From Actinomadura sp. J1-007 (lineage in GTDB: Bacteria > Actinomycetota > Actinomycetes > Streptosporangiales > Streptosporangiaceae), in NCBI RefSeq assembly GCF_009793335.1, contig NZ_WING01000001.1, positions 4,092,001 through 4,156,000 of the forward strand: a stretch of 64,000 nt of DNA. Direction: 5' to 3'. The translations under genes and the position numbers were made by a program. This document shows, in pieces, positions 52,983 to 62,653 of the stretch. The stretch's first letter is position 1. Each line of letters begins with the position of its first letter. A model generated the notes under the pieces. It saw only the letters and a program-made list of their open reading frames with translations, searched no databases and was not told the DNA's origin.

Positions 52983-54281
52983 ATGGTGCTGACCGCGTTC
53001 GCTCGGGCTTTCCGTACGCCTGACCTGCGTAAAAAGCTGTTGTTCACGCTGTTCATCATCTTGGTGTTCAGGATCGGGCAGAACCTGCCCACCCCCAACG
53101 TGAACGTGGAAGTGCTGCGGGAGACCGCCGACGCGGCCAAGAAGAGCAACCAGCTCTACGGCCTGGTCGACCTGTTCAGCGGCGGCGCGCTGCTGAAGCT
53201 GTCGGTCTTCGCGCTCGGCATCATGCCGTACATCACCGCGAGCATCATCCTGCAACTGCTGACGGTGGTGATCCCGAGGCTGGAGGCCCTCAAGAAGGAG
53301 GGCCAGGCCGGCACCACCAAGATCACTCAGTACACACGGTATCTCACCGTGGGACTGGCGATCCTGCAGGGGACCGGCGTCGTGGCGATGGCGAGCAGCG
53401 GGCAGCTCTTCCAGGGGGTGTCCGGCGGCGGGGACGTGCTGCACGAGAAGGGCGTCTTCCCCATCATCACGATGGTGATCGTCATGGTGGCGGGCACCTC
53501 GGTGATCATGTGGCTGGGCGAGCTGATCACCGACCGCGGCGTCGGCAACGGCATGTCGATCCTGATCTTCACCCAGGTGGTCGCGGTGTTCCCCGGCCAG
53601 TTCTGGAGCATCTACAAGTCCAAGGGCGGCTTCGTCTTCACCCTGGTGCTGATCGTCGGCCTGGCGATCATGGCGGGCGTCGTGTTCGTCGAGCAGGCGC
53701 AGCGCCGCATCCCGGTGCAGTACGCCAAGCGGATGGTCGGGCGCCGGATGTACGGCGGCACCTCGACCTACATCCCGCTGAAGGTCAACCAGGCGGGCAT
53801 CATCCCGGTGATCTTCGCCTCATCGCTGCTGTACCTGCCGGTGCTGGCGACGCAGCTGTGGCCCAACACCAAGTGGCTCCAGAAGATCCAGCCCTACCTC
53901 CAGCAGAGCAACGCCTGGCACATGGCGATCTTCTTCGTGTTCATCATCTTCTTCACCTACTTCTACGTGGCGATCACGTTCAACCCCACTGAAGTAGCCG
54001 ACAACATGAAGAAGTATGGTGGGTTCATCCCAGGTATCCGTCCTGGTCGGCCGACCGCCGAGTACCTCGACTACGTGCTGACCCGGATCACCACTCCCGG
54101 TGCCCTGTACCTGGGGCTCGTCGCCCTGATCCCGATGGTGGCGTTCGCACTCCTGAACGCCAGCCAGGACTTCCCGTTCGGTGGCACGAGCATCCTCATC
54201 GTCGTCGGCGTCGGACTGGATACCGTGAAGCAGATCGAGAGTCAGCTACAGCAGCGCAACTACGAGGGCTTCCTCCGGTAG
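52983..54281 (+). CDS. secY: Preprotein translocase channel subunit SecY
   Basis: The 432-residue membrane protein has ten membrane segments, from [18 protein letters not shown] (TM1) through plug region [20 protein letters not shown], and the cytoplasmic loops [20 protein letters not shown] and [20 protein letters not shown]. It forms the protein-conducting channel with SecE and SecG. ATG at 52983 follows GCAGGAGGA. adk starts on its stop codon. Confidence 0.97.
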   Translation: MVLTAFARAFRTPDLRKKLLFTLFIILVFRIGQNLPTPNVNVEVLRETADAAKKSNQLYGLVDLFSGGALLKLSVFALGIMPYITASIILQLLTVVIPRLEALKKEGQAGTTKITQYTRYLTVGLAILQGTGVVAMASSGQLFQGVSGGGDVLHEKGVFPIITMVIVMVAGTSVIMWLGELITDRGVGNGMSILIFTQVVAVFPGQFWSIYKSKGGFVFTLVLIVGLAIMAGVVFVEQAQRRIPVQYAKRMVGRRMYGGTSTYIPLKVNQAGIIPVIFASSLLYLPVLATQLWPNTKWLQKIQPYLQQSNAWHMAIFFVFIIFFTYFYVAITFNPTEVADNMKKYGGFIPGIRPGRPTAEYLDYVLTRITTPGALYLGLVALIPMVAFALLNASQDFPFGGTSILIVVGVGLDTVKQIESQLQQRNYEGFLR

Positions 54282-54931
54282 TGCGTATCGTCCTGGTGGG
54301 CCCCCCGGGTGCGGGCAAGGGGACGCAGGCCCAGTTCATCGCATCGCATCTGTCCATCCCGAAGATCTCGACAGGTGACATCTTCCGCGCCAACGTCAGC
54401 GGCGGCACCGAGCTCGGCCGGCAGGCCAAGGAGTTCATGGACCGCGGCGACCTCGTCCCCGACGAGGTCACGATCGCGATGGTGCGGGACCGGCTCGGCG
54501 AGGACGACGCCCGCGACGGCTTCCTGCTCGACGGGTTCCCGCGCAACGTCCCGCAGGCCGAGACGCTGAAGAAGATCCTCGCCGAGTGGGACACCCGGCT
54601 CGACATCGTCCTGGAGCTCGTCGTCGACGAGGACGAGGTCGTCCGCCGGCTGTCGGGCCGCCGCACCTGCGACAAGTGCGGGCGGATCTGGCACGTCGAC
54701 TTCGACGACAAGCAGGACGACATCTGCGACGACTGCGGCGGCCACCTGTTCCAGCGCGACGACGACAAGGAAGAGGTCGTCATGCACCGGCTGGAGGTCT
54801 ACCGGCACGACACGGCACCTCTCGTGCAGTTCTATGCTGATGAGGGCATTCTGGTCGGCATCGACGCGACCGGCCCGGTCGAAGAGGTCACCAAGCGCGC
54901 CCTCGCCGCGCTCCGCCCGCTGGAGAAGTGA
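54281..54931 (+). CDS. adk: Adenylate kinase, zinc-lid form
   Basis: The 216-residue enzyme interconverts ATP, AMP and ADP. The P-loop GPPGAGKGT is at 7-15, the AMP site near FLLDGFPRN (81-89), and the LID (about 126-160) carries Cys130, Cys133, Cys149 and Cys152, which should bind a structural zinc. Start GTG overlaps the secY stop, as is common in bacteria. Confidence 0.97.
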   Translation: MRIVLVGPPGAGKGTQAQFIASHLSIPKISTGDIFRANVSGGTELGRQAKEFMDRGDLVPDEVTIAMVRDRLGEDDARDGFLLDGFPRNVPQAETLKKILAEWDTRLDIVLELVVDEDEVVRRLSGRRTCDKCGRIWHVDFDDKQDDICDDCGGHLFQRDDDKEEVVMHRLEVYRHDTAPLVQFYADEGILVGIDATGPVEEVTKRALAALRPLEK

Positions 54932-55037
54932 CGGAGCGGCGCCGGGCGCGCCGCCCGGGGCTCCGCACCGCCGCGGCGCCCCGGAGGGCCCCGTCGGGCC
55001 GGACCCGAGGAGACGGCGGCCCGGTTCAGGGGGAGAG

Positions 55038-55847
55038 ATGTTCAAACGGCGCAGGCCCGCGATCCAGATGAAGACCGCGGAGCAGATCGAGCTGATGCGC
55101 AAGGCCGGCCTGCTGGTCGGCGAGACGCTCCAGTTGCTCCGCGAGGCCGTGAAGCCGGGTATCACGACCCTCGATCTCGACACGCTCGCCGAGGCGAACA
55201 TCCGCGACAACGGCGGCGTCCCCTCGTTCAAGGGCTACCACGGCTTCACCGGCACGATCTGCGCCTCGATCAACGAGGAGATCGTGCACGGCATCCCGCG
55301 CGCGACCAAGGTGCTGCGCGACGGCGACGTGATCTCGATCGACTGCGGCGCGATCGTCGAGGGCTGGCACGGCGACTCGGCGATCACCGTCCCGGTCGGC
55401 GAGATCTCCGCGGAGCTCCGGACCCTGCTGGACGTCACCGAGACGTCCCTGTGGCACGGTCTGCGGGCCGGAGTGGCCGGGGCCCACCTCACCGACATGT
55501 CGCACGCGATCGAGGCGTACATCCGCTCTCAGGGCCCGTACGGCATCGTCGAGGGGTACGGCGGGCACGGCATCGGCACCGAGATGCACATGGACCCGCT
55601 GATCCCCAACCACGGCGCCGCCGGGTTCGGGCCCGTCCTGGAGCCCGGGATGTGCTTCGCGGTCGAGCCGATGGTCAACCTCGGCACCAAGGAGACCGTC
55701 GAGCTGGAGGACGGCTGGACGGTCATCACGGCCGACGGCCGTTCGTCGGCGCACTTCGAGCACACGTTCGCGGTGACCGAGGACGGTCCGCGGGTGCTGA
55801 CGGCCCTTGACGAGGGCCGGGAGTGGTTCGCGAAGCTGGGGGCGTGA
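55038..55847 (+). CDS. map: Methionine aminopeptidase, type I
   Basis: The 269-residue enzyme removes the initiator Met from nascent proteins. Metal ligands are Asp102, Asp113, His177, Glu210 and Glu241, in IDCGAIVEGWHGDS, GGHGIGTEMH, FAVEPM and HFEHTFAV. ATG 55038 is preceded closely by AGGGGGAGAG. It follows adk by 106 bp. Confidence 0.97.
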   Translation: MFKRRRPAIQMKTAEQIELMRKAGLLVGETLQLLREAVKPGITTLDLDTLAEANIRDNGGVPSFKGYHGFTGTICASINEEIVHGIPRATKVLRDGDVISIDCGAIVEGWHGDSAITVPVGEISAELRTLLDVTETSLWHGLRAGVAGAHLTDMSHAIEAYIRSQGPYGIVEGYGGHGIGTEMHMDPLIPNHGAAGFGPVLEPGMCFAVEPMVNLGTKETVELEDGWTVITADGRSSAHFEHTFAVTEDGPRVLTALDEGREWFAKLGA

Positions 55848-55881
55848 CCCCCTGAGGGGCCCGACGAGAGAGGGGACCGGT

Positions 55882-56324
55882 ATGGCGCCGAACCCGGACA
55901 TGCGGGCCTCGGACGCCGACCGCGACCGGGTCGCGGCCAGCCTGCGCGAGCACTGCGCCGAGGGCCGGATCACGACCGACGAACTCCAGGAGCGCATCGA
56001 GGTCGTCTACGCGTCCAAGACGCTCGGGGAGCTCCAGGAGGTCACGTCCGACCTGCCGGAGGAGGACCTGCACCAGCTCCCGTTCCCGGCGTCGCAGAAG
56101 GGCACCGCGAGCGTGCCCGCGCGCCGTCCGCGCGGGGACGCGGCCCACTGGCGCGGCGGAGCGGCGGCCCAGTGGTCGGCGTGGGCGGCCGTCAGCGGGA
56201 TCAACTTCGGGATCTGGATGATCCTCGCCCTGGCCGGCAACCTGGTCTACCCGTGGTGGGTGTGGATCGCGGGCCCGTGGGGCTGGCCCTGGTCATCGGC
56301 ATGGTCCGCGGCCCGCGCCGCTGA
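55882..56324 (+). CDS. DUF1707 domain protein with 2TM domain; one frameshift in this sequence
   Basis: Restored length is 147 residues. The N-terminal DUF1707 domain (MRASDADRDRVAASLREHCA, DELQERIEVVYASKTLGELQ, DLP) is followed by a two-helix membrane domain (SGINFGIWMILALAGNLVYP, then WVWIAGPWG). At about 56281 one base is missing in GTGGGGCTGGCC; restoring it gives GPWGLALVIGMVRGPRR and the TGA at 56322, instead of an extension into the neighbouring gene. DUF1707 proteins are common in actinobacteria and thought to be membrane-associated, with unknown function. Confidence 0.82.
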
Positions 56325-56391
56325 CGGCGCCCGTTCGTACGGGTCGTTCGTGCGGGCCGTTCGTCCGGCGTCTGCGGCTGCTCCGCGGCGG

Positions 56392-57213
56392 TCACTCGAC
56401 GTCCATGAGGGGCCGGTAGTTGCCGGTGGGGACGAAGTGGGTGGTCGCCGAGCCGTCGTCGGAGACGAGGTGGACGGCGAACCCGGCGGGCTCCCCGGTG
56501 ACCGCGGCGCGCCCCGGCTGCGTGAGGTCGAGGAAGAGCTGCCGGTAGGTGCTCGGGCAGGTCGTGCTGACCGTTCCGGCGAGCGACCCGACCGACCCGC
56601 GGTGCACGCTCCCGCTGATGATCCGGACGACCTGCGGGTGCCGGGCGATCACCTCGGCGAACGCGGCCGGGTCGGCGAAGCCCATGTCGTCGATGAACCG
56701 GATCCCGATCGGGTAGGGCGGGTGGTGCGTCGCCACGACCGTCGGCCTGGCGGGCTCCTCGGCGAGCGTCCGGTCGAGCCAGTCGAGCCGTTCGGCGTCC
56801 ATGCGGCCGTACTGCTCGTCGGGGACCGTGGTGTCGCAGCAGACGAGCCGCGCGCCGGCCACGTCGGCCGCGTACTGCACGGGCGCCTGCGGGGCGGCGC
56901 CGTCGCCGGAGGCCGCGACGGCGGGGTGGTCGGCGAACGCGGCGCGCAGCGCGTCGCGGTCGTCGTGGGTGCCCGGCATCGGGTAGACGGCCATCGGCAG
57001 GGGGGACAGCAGCGCGTGCAGCCGCGCGTACTCGGCGGGTCGGCCCCCGTCGGCGAGGTCGCCGGTGAGGACGACGGCGTCCGGCCGCGCCGGGAGCGAC
57101 AGCAGGCTCGACACCGCCGCGCGCAGGGCGCGCACCGGGCCCGAACCGTCGTCCACCTCGCCGTCCCGCCCCGCCGCCAGGTGGATGTCGCTGAGCTGCG
57201 CGATGATCGCCAT
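56392..57213 (-). CDS. Metallophosphoesterase, CpdA/Icc-like, with altered metal ligands
   Basis: The 273-residue protein has the calcineurin-like fold: Asp9 and His11 in SDIHLA, Asp52 in LTGDLAD, and ATHHPP with His163/164. Compared with class III cyclic-nucleotide phosphodiesterases, two ligands differ: Thr82 in PGTHDD replaces the GNHD Asn, and Ser202 in SGSVHR replaces the first His of GHxH. Catalysis on cAMP or other phosphodiesters is thus uncertain. ATG 57213 has a very strong upstream GGAGGGGGAGGA on the minus strand. Confidence 0.82.
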   Translation of the reverse strand: MAIIAQLSDIHLAAGRDGEVDDGSGPVRALRAAVSSLLSLPARPDAVVLTGDLADGGRPAEYARLHALLSPLPMAVYPMPGTHDDRDALRAAFADHPAVAASGDGAAPQAPVQYAADVAGARLVCCDTTVPDEQYGRMDAERLDWLDRTLAEEPARPTVVATHHPPYPIGIRFIDDMGFADPAAFAEVIARHPQVVRIISGSVHRGSVGSLAGTVSTTCPSTYRQLFLDLTQPGRAAVTGEPAGFAVHLVSDDGSATTHFVPTGNYRPLMDVE

Positions 57214-57405
57214 TGATCCTCCCCCTCCGGTAAGCACATCACGGACACCGCGGCCGGTCGCACCCCGGTTCCGGCGGGCACGGCGCGGGGACGCCGGGCC
57301 CGGTGCTGGAACGATCTTTGCGTCCGGTTGACCGGACTGTCGACCCGCCCCGGGGAGAAGAAGATCACGTGCTCCGTTCCGTCACCGGAGCCCGCCGGGG
57401 AGGCG

Positions 57406-57696
57406 ATGACCCGCACGACGACCGCGGACGCGGCGCTGTACCGCGCCGCGCCGCCCGCCGCGACGACCGTCCGGCGCGCCGCGGGAGCGCGGCGCCGGCC
57501 GGTGCCCGAGGTCCCCGTTTCCCCTGGCAATCCTAGGGTCGGGACGGGGGCCCTCCGGCCCGGGGCCGCGAGACGTACGGGCCGTTCCGGCCGCCGTCGG
57601 GCTCTACGGGCCTCCGCGGGCGGTGCCGTGGCGCTCGTCCCGGCCGCCGCCGGCGTCGTTCTCGCCCGGTGGCGCGGATCGGGGCGCGATGGCTGA
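57406..57696 (+). CDS. Small membrane-anchored protein, probably the N-terminus of the sortase
   Basis: The 96-residue frame begins at an ATG after GGGGAGG. It is basic and ends in one membrane helix (ASAGGAVALVPAAAGVVLAR, about residues 70-90), then stops by a TGA that overlaps the ATG of the sortase domain in another frame. Class F sortases normally carry such a helix at their own N-terminus, so a frameshift between 57600 and 57690 may have split one gene of about 295 residues. A genuine coupled two-gene arrangement is the alternative. Confidence 0.5.
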   Translation: MTRTTTADAALYRAAPPAATTVRRAAGARRRPVPEVPVSPGNPRVGTGALRPGAARRTGRSGRRRALRASAGGAVALVPAAAGVVLARWRGSGRDG

Positions 57697-58291
57697 CCCG
57701 TGCCGCCGCCGTTCCGGGCGGTGCGCCTACACGCGCGGACGGCCGCCGCGTCCCGCCGAGCCCGCGCGCGCGACCGGGCCGGTCCCGCTGCCGGGGCTGC
57801 TCGGCTGGTCGCTGCCCACCGCCGTGGTGATCCCCGCGATCAAGGTGAACGCCGCCGTCGCGCACGTCCGCGACGGCGCGGACGGCCCCGCGCCCGCTCC
57901 GGCGGGGGAGGGCGTGGCGGGCTGGCGCGTGCCGGGGCCCGCCCCCGGCGAGCCCGGCGTGGCCGTGCTCGTCGGCAACCGGCACGACCCGGCGGGCCCG
58001 CCCTCGGGCCCCGGGGTGTTCGCCCGCCTGGCCGAGCTGCGCGTCGGCGCGGTCGTCGGAGTCGTACGGGCGGACGGCACGGTGGCGGTGTTCCGGGTGG
58101 CCTCGGCCAGGCAGGTGCCGAAGGCCGCGTTCACCGCCGCGCGCTCGCCCGCCGAGGGGGAGCGGCCGGAGCTGCGGCTGATCACGTGCGCGGGCCGCTA
58201 CGACGAGGCGCGCGGTGCGTACGCGGACGATCTGATCGTCTACGCGACGTTCGCCGCCGCCTACACCCTCGCCGACCTGGTGGGGGCGTGA
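57689..58291 (+). CDS. Class F-like sortase domain
   Basis: The 200-residue frame carries a sortase fold: SLPTAVVIPAIKVNAAVAHV, then VGNRHDPAGP with His99, and the catalytic Cys167 in LRLITCAGRYDEARGAYADD followed by LIVYA. Sortases join secreted proteins to the cell wall. In typical class F enzymes the catalytic His directly follows VxxG (VIAGHVD); here it comes three residues after the Gly. The domain lacks its own membrane anchor in this frame; see the overlapping upstream frame. Confidence 0.72.
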   Translation: MADPCRRRSGRCAYTRGRPPRPAEPARATGPVPLPGLLGWSLPTAVVIPAIKVNAAVAHVRDGADGPAPAPAGEGVAGWRVPGPAPGEPGVAVLVGNRHDPAGPPSGPGVFARLAELRVGAVVGVVRADGTVAVFRVASARQVPKAAFTAARSPAEGERPELRLITCAGRYDEARGAYADDLIVYATFAAAYTLADLVGA

Positions 58292-58388
58292 ACGGTGACG
58301 AAAATCCTGCTGCTTTCCGGCGTGTCGCGCCGTGGCGGACGGCGCGCGGCCGCGGCGCGCGGGGTCACGCGTCCGGGGCCCGTGGCCT

Positions 58389-58946
58389 TCAAGCGACGTG
58401 CGGGATCACCGCGGAGAGGGCCGAGGTGATCTCCTCGGGCGCGGGCGCCACGTCCGGGACGACGTCCCTGAGGGCCAGCCAGCCGTTGATGGCCTGGGCC
58501 GTCGGACGGGCCTCGACGAGCTGGGGGTCCTCCAGGCCGTACCAGGCGGCGACCTTGGACCAGCGCCACAGCCGGTGCCCCGCGGTGGACATCTCCGAGG
58601 CGGGGAAGCCGCCGGGCCCGCGCGCGCCGGTGATCGACAGGCGGACCGAGTCGACCGAGCGCCCGACGCGTTCGGCGATGTCGCGGATGGTCAGCAGCGG
58701 GTCGGCCTCCACGCGCAGCACGTGCAGCCCGGGGGCGCTCGTCTCGACGTGCGCGACCACTTCCATGATCGCGGCGGCGAGGGTGCCGCCCTGCCACGAG
58801 CAGGACGCGTTGCCGGGGCGCTCGGCGTGCTGCGGCTCGCTGATGATCGAGACCGTGACGGCCCCGTGCGTGCGGTCGAACAGCGGGTCCAGCTCGTCCT
58901 CGTAGAGGGGACGGCTGAGGATCAGCGCGAAGTCATAGCTCGGCAT
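58389..58946 (-). CDS. Helix-turn-helix protein, function unknown
   Basis: The 185-residue protein starts at ATG 58946, 6 bp after GGAGG (minus strand). The N-terminal half (YDFALILSRPLYEDELDPLF) looks like a small alpha/beta domain; the C-terminal half has a probable helix-turn-helix (LTIRDIAERVGRSVDSVRLS, then GFPAS-type wing) and a Trp-rich segment WRWSKVAAWYGLED. It resembles actinomycete proteins annotated only as DNA-binding. Its target cannot be named; it lies between the sortase and infA. Confidence 0.7.
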   Translation of the reverse strand: MPSYDFALILSRPLYEDELDPLFDRTHGAVTVSIISEPQHAERPGNASCSWQGGTLAAAIMEVVAHVETSAPGLHVLRVEADPLLTIRDIAERVGRSVDSVRLSITGARGPGGFPASEMSTAGHRLWRWSKVAAWYGLEDPQLVEARPTAQAINGWLALRDVVPDVAPAPEEITSALSAVIPHVA

Positions 58947-59046
58947 GCTGATCCTCCCTGGACGTCCTTCCTCCTGGAAAGGTACAACGCGGAGCCGAGG
59001 TATGCTTGTGTCGGGAGCAGTCTCCGGAGCCGGATCGTGCGACAAT

Positions 59047-59076
59047 TTCGCATTCGGCGGCCCGGTGACGTAGACT
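59047..59076 (+). promoter_or_regulatory. Promoter of infA
   Basis: TTCGCA, an 18-bp spacer and TAGACT, with the same GACGTAGACT block found upstream of tRNA-Trp/secE. The leader would be about 130 nt. Confidence 0.55.
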
Positions 59077-59211
59077 CCTATGTCGGTCCGCTGTTGACCG
59101 CCCCTTCTCTGTTCCGGCGCTTTCGGCGCTGTCGCACGGGTGCGGTCGGTCCCCCGTTTCCCGGGGCTCCGGGCCGCAGTCCAATGAGCCGATCAGCGAA
59201 GCGCGGAGGAC

Positions 59212-59433
59212 ATGCCCAAGAAAGAAGGGGCCATCGAGATCGAGGGCACCGTCATCGAGTCCCTCCCGAACGCCATGTTCCGGGTGGAGCTCGACAACGG
59301 GCACAAGGTGCTCGCCCACATCAGCGGCAAGATGCGGATGCACTACATCCGAATCCTGCCGGACGACCGCGTCGTTGTGGAGTTGAGCCCCTACGACCTC
59401 ACGCGCGGTCGGATCGTCTACCGCTACAAGTAA
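59212..59433 (+). CDS. infA: Translation initiation factor IF-1
   Basis: The 73-residue OB-fold protein ([20 protein letters not shown]) has the standard length and [19 protein letters not shown] motif. IF-1 blocks the A site during initiation. ATG follows GCGGAGGAC. Confidence 0.97.
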   Translation: MPKKEGAIEIEGTVIESLPNAMFRVELDNGHKVLAHISGKMRMHYIRILPDDRVVVELSPYDLTRGRIVYRYK

Positions 59434-59499
59434 CACCCACTGGGGTTGCCTTCCCCGCGTGTGGCGGCGCGGGGGTGACCCTGTCCCTTAGGAGACCCA

Positions 59500-59613
59500 G
59501 TGAAGGTCAAGCCGAGCGTCAAGAAGATCTGCAACAAGTGCCGCGTCATCCGCCGGCACGGCCGGGTCATGGTCATCTGCTCCGACCCGCGCCACAAGCA
59601 GCGCCAGGGCTGA
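59500..59613 (+). CDS. rpmJ: 50S ribosomal protein L36 (zinc form)
   Basis: The 37-residue protein starts at a GTG after GGAGACC. Zinc ligands Cys11, Cys14, Cys27 and His32 are all present ([25 protein letters not shown]). It sits between infA and rpsM, as usual. Confidence 0.95.
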   Translation: MKVKPSVKKICNKCRVIRRHGRVMVICSDPRHKQRQG

Positions 59614-59721
59614 CCGGCGCGCCGGGCGCGCGCCCGGCGGTACCGGAGGGCCCGCGAGAGCGGGCCGCCCGGCAACGCGCAGTCTGACAACTCGAAGCGC
59701 ATCGCAAGTCTTCACATACGG

Positions 59722-59846
59722 GCCGTACGACTTCCTGGCCGGAGGCACGGCCGCTCCCCTCGGGGAACGGCGCCGCTTCCACCCTCGCGGCGGTTTTCGC
59801 GTGAGGGACCCCCGGTCCTCCGGGGGCCTTGATCAGGTCGTACGGC
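59722..59846 (+). promoter_or_regulatory. Structured leader before rpsM
   Basis: GCCGTACGAC (59722-59731) and GTCGTACGGC (59837-59846) can pair over 105 nt that contain further hairpins (CCCCCGG-TCCT-CCGGGGG near 59810). This is the largest structure in the 346-bp gap between rpmJ and rpsM, where I see no gene. It occupies the position of the E. coli alpha-operon S4-binding leader. Confidence 0.5.
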
Positions 59847-59959
59847 ACCGGCATGTGGAGGGACCCTCGGACCGTCGGAGGCCGGGGCCGCCACCCGGGC
59901 AGGGTGTGTGCGGGCGCGATGTGTCCATACCTCCGCGCAATGAAGGGAACTGCCCAAAG

Positions 59960-60340
59960 ATGGCACGCCTCCTCGGCGTCGACCTCCCGCGCGAAAAGCG
60001 CCTTGAGGTCGCTCTCACCTACATCTTCGGCATCGGAAGGACGCGCGCGCTGGAGACCCTCGCGGGCACCGGCGTGAGCGGGGACCTGCGGGTCCACCAG
60101 ATGGGCGACGACGAACTGGTCAAGCTCCGCGACTGGATCGAGGCGAACTACAAGATCGAGGGCGACCTGCGCCGCGAGGTGCAGGCCGACATTCGCCGCA
60201 AGATCGAGATCGGCTGCTACCAGGGTGTCCGGCACCGCCGCGGGCTGCCCGTGCACGGCCAGCGCACCCAGACCAACGCGCGCACCCGCAAGGGCAAGAA
60301 GAAGACCGTGGCCGGCAAGAAGAAGGCCGGCAAGAAGTAG
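59960..60340 (+). CDS. rpsM: 30S ribosomal protein S13
   Basis: The 126-residue protein ([20 protein letters not shown]) has the [19 protein letters not shown] motif near the P site and a Lys-rich tail. It opens the alpha operon rpsM-rpsK-rpsD-rpoA-rplQ. Confidence 0.98.
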   Translation: MARLLGVDLPREKRLEVALTYIFGIGRTRALETLAGTGVSGDLRVHQMGDDELVKLRDWIEANYKIEGDLRREVQADIRRKIEIGCYQGVRHRRGLPVHGQRTQTNARTRKGKKKTVAGKKKAGKK

Positions 60341-60396
60341 TCCGTCCGGACCTCTCGGTCCGTCCGGATCGATGACCTCAGGAGTAGAGAGAGCAG

Positions 60397-60798
60397 ATGC
60401 CTCCCAAGAGCCGTGTCGGCGCCAAGAAGGTGCGCCGCAAGGAGAAGAAGAACGTCGCTCACGGGCACGCCCACATCAAGAGCACGTTCAACAACACGAT
60501 CGTTTCGATCACCGACCCCAACGGGAACGTGATCTCCTGGGCCTCCTCCGGCCACGTGGGCTTCAAGGGCTCCCGCAAGTCGACCCCGTTCGCCGCGCAG
60601 CAGGCCGCCGAGGCCGCCGCCCGGCGCGCGATGGAGCACGGCATGCGCAAGGTCGACGTCTTCGTGAAGGGCCCGGGCTCGGGCCGCGAGACCGCGATCC
60701 GGTCGCTCCAGGCGACCGGCCTCGAGGTCGGCTCGATCCAGGACGTCACGCCCGTTCCGCACAATGGCTGCCGCCCGCCCAAGCGTCGCCGGGTCTGA
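60397..60798 (+). CDS. rpsK: 30S ribosomal protein S11
   Basis: The 133-residue protein has the [20 protein letters not shown] core and the basic end [18 protein letters not shown]. It forms the platform of the 30S subunit near the mRNA. Confidence 0.98.
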   Translation: MPPKSRVGAKKVRRKEKKNVAHGHAHIKSTFNNTIVSITDPNGNVISWASSGHVGFKGSRKSTPFAAQQAAEAAARRAMEHGMRKVDVFVKGPGSGRETAIRSLQATGLEVGSIQDVTPVPHNGCRPPKRRRV

Positions 60799-60818
60799 GG
60801 CAGGGGAGAACTAGAACA

Positions 60819-61445
60819 ATGGCTCGTTACACCGGCGCGGACTGCAAGCTTTGCCGCCGCGAGAAGATGAAGCTGTTCCTCAAGGGCAGCAAGTGCGAGG
60901 GCCCGAAGTGCCCGATCGAGATCCGCCCCTACCCGCCGGGTGAGCACGGCCGCGGTCGCCCCAAGGAGACCGAGTACCTGCTTCAGCTCCGTGAGAAGCA
61001 GAAGGCCAAGCGCATCTACGGCGTGCTGGAGCGGCAGTTCAGCAACTACTACGTCGAGGCCAACCGGCAGGGCGGCAAGACGGGTGAGAACCTGCTCACC
61101 CTGCTGGAGCGCCGCCTCGACAACGTGGTCTACCGCGCGGGCTTCGCCAAGTCGCGCGACATGGCCCGCCAGCTGATCCGCCACGGGCACATCCGGGTCA
61201 ACGGCAAGAAGGTCGACATCCCGTCGGCCCTGGTCGGCGAGGCCGACATCGTGGACGTCAAGTCCAAGTCGCTGGAGATGACGCCGTTCCAGGTCGCCAA
61301 GGCCGAGGCCGGCGACCGGCCCGTCCCGGCGTGGCTGGGCGTCGACTCCGAGAAGATGCGGATCCTCGTCCACTCGCTGCCCGTCCGGCAGCAGATCGAC
61401 GCTCCCGTCCAGGAGCAGCTGATCGTCGAGCTCTACTCCAAGTAG
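60819..61445 (+). CDS. rpsD: 30S ribosomal protein S4, zinc-binding form
   Basis: The 208-residue protein has a Cys4 zinc site in its N-terminus (Cys9, Cys12, Cys26, Cys31) and the S4 RNA-binding domain ([20 protein letters not shown]). S4 starts 16S rRNA assembly and in E. coli represses this operon. Many actinobacteria have a zinc-free S4; this one is of the C+ type. Confidence 0.97.
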   Translation: MARYTGADCKLCRREKMKLFLKGSKCEGPKCPIEIRPYPPGEHGRGRPKETEYLLQLREKQKAKRIYGVLERQFSNYYVEANRQGGKTGENLLTLLERRLDNVVYRAGFAKSRDMARQLIRHGHIRVNGKKVDIPSALVGEADIVDVKSKSLEMTPFQVAKAEAGDRPVPAWLGVDSEKMRILVHSLPVRQQIDAPVQEQLIVELYSK

Positions 61446-61454
61446 GGGCTCACC

Positions 61455-61494
61455 GGCCGCCGCGGCGACGCCTCGCCGCGCCGCCGCGGCGGCC
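61455..61494 (+). terminator. Strong hairpin between rpsD and rpoA
   Basis: A 13-bp stem (GGCCGCCGCGGCG with its complement) and 14-nt loop, 10 bp after the rpsD stop. It may partly terminate transcription or adjust rpoA dose; there is no U tract. Confidence 0.6.
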
Positions 61495-61621
61495 ACCCTC
61501 GCCGGGGTCCGCCCCGTTCCGACGGCCCGTCCGTCCGAGCGGGGTGGATTCCCGGCGGAACAGGGCAGAATAGAGAACGCGGTAGTCAAATAGCGGGCAC
61601 CGCGGAAAGAAGGCATCAACC

Positions 61622-62635
61622 ATGCTCATCGCTCAGCGTCCGACTCTCACCGAAGAGCAGGTCGACGAGTACCGGTCCCGGTTCACCATCGAGCCGCTGG
61701 AGCCGGGCTTCGGCTACACGATCGGCAACTCGCTGCGTCGTACCCTGCTCTCCTCGATCCCCGGCGCCGCCGTCACCAGCATCCGCATCGAGGGCGTCCT
61801 GCACGAGTTCTCCACCGTGCCGGGCGTGAAGGAGGATGTCACCGACATCATCCTCAACCTCAAGGAGCTCGTCGTCTCGTCCGAGCACGACGAGCCCGTG
61901 GTGATGTACCTGCGCAAGCAGGGCCCCGGAGAGGTCACGGCGGCCGACATCGCGCCGCCCGCGGGCGTGGAGGTCCACAACCCGGACCTGCACATCGCGA
62001 CGCTCAACAACAAGGCCAAGCTGGAGATGGAGCTGACGGTCGAGCGCGGCCGCGGCTACGTCTCGGCCGCGCAGAACAAGCAGCCGGGCCAGGAGATCGG
62101 CCGGATCCCGATCGACTCGATCTACTCGCCCGTCCTCAAGGTCACCTACAAGGTCGAGGCGACCCGAGTCGAGCAGCGCACCGACTTCGACCGCCTCATC
62201 CTGGACGTGGAGACCAAGCAGGCGATGCTGCCGCGCGACGCGGTCGCGTCCGCCGGCAAGACCCTCGTCGAGCTGTTCGGCCTCGCCCGGGAGCTCAACG
62301 TCGAGGCCGAGGGCATCGACATGGGCCCGTCCCCCACGGACGCCGCGCTCGCCGCGGACCTGGCCCTGCCGATCGAGGAGCTCAACCTCACGGTCCGCTC
62401 CTACAACTGCCTCAAGCGCGAGGGCATCCACTCTGTGGGCGAGCTGGTCGCCCGCAGCGAGCAGGACCTTCTGGATATAAGGAATTTCGGCGCCAAGTCG
62501 ATCGAAGAGGTCAAGCAGAAGCTCAACGACATGGGCCTCTCGCTGAAGGACTCCCCGCCCGGGTTCGACCCGAGCGCGGCGGCCGACAACTACGGCGACG
62601 ACGACGCGGGCTACGCCGAGACCGAGCAGTATTGA
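61622..62635 (+). CDS. rpoA: RNA polymerase alpha subunit
   Basis: The 337-residue protein has the dimerisation domain (about 1-230, [20 protein letters not shown]) and the C-terminal DNA- and activator-binding domain (about 245-315, [40 protein letters not shown]), joined by an acidic linker. Two copies scaffold beta and beta'. ATG at 61622 follows AAGAAGG. Confidence 0.98.
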   Translation: MLIAQRPTLTEEQVDEYRSRFTIEPLEPGFGYTIGNSLRRTLLSSIPGAAVTSIRIEGVLHEFSTVPGVKEDVTDIILNLKELVVSSEHDEPVVMYLRKQGPGEVTAADIAPPAGVEVHNPDLHIATLNNKAKLEMELTVERGRGYVSAAQNKQPGQEIGRIPIDSIYSPVLKVTYKVEATRVEQRTDFDRLILDVETKQAMLPRDAVASAGKTLVELFGLARELNVEAEGIDMGPSPTDAALAADLALPIEELNLTVRSYNCLKREGIHSVGELVARSEQDLLDIRNFGAKSIEEVKQKLNDMGLSLKDSPPGFDPSAAADNYGDDDAGYAETEQY

Positions 62636-62653
62636 TCGAAGTCCCGGCCCAGG

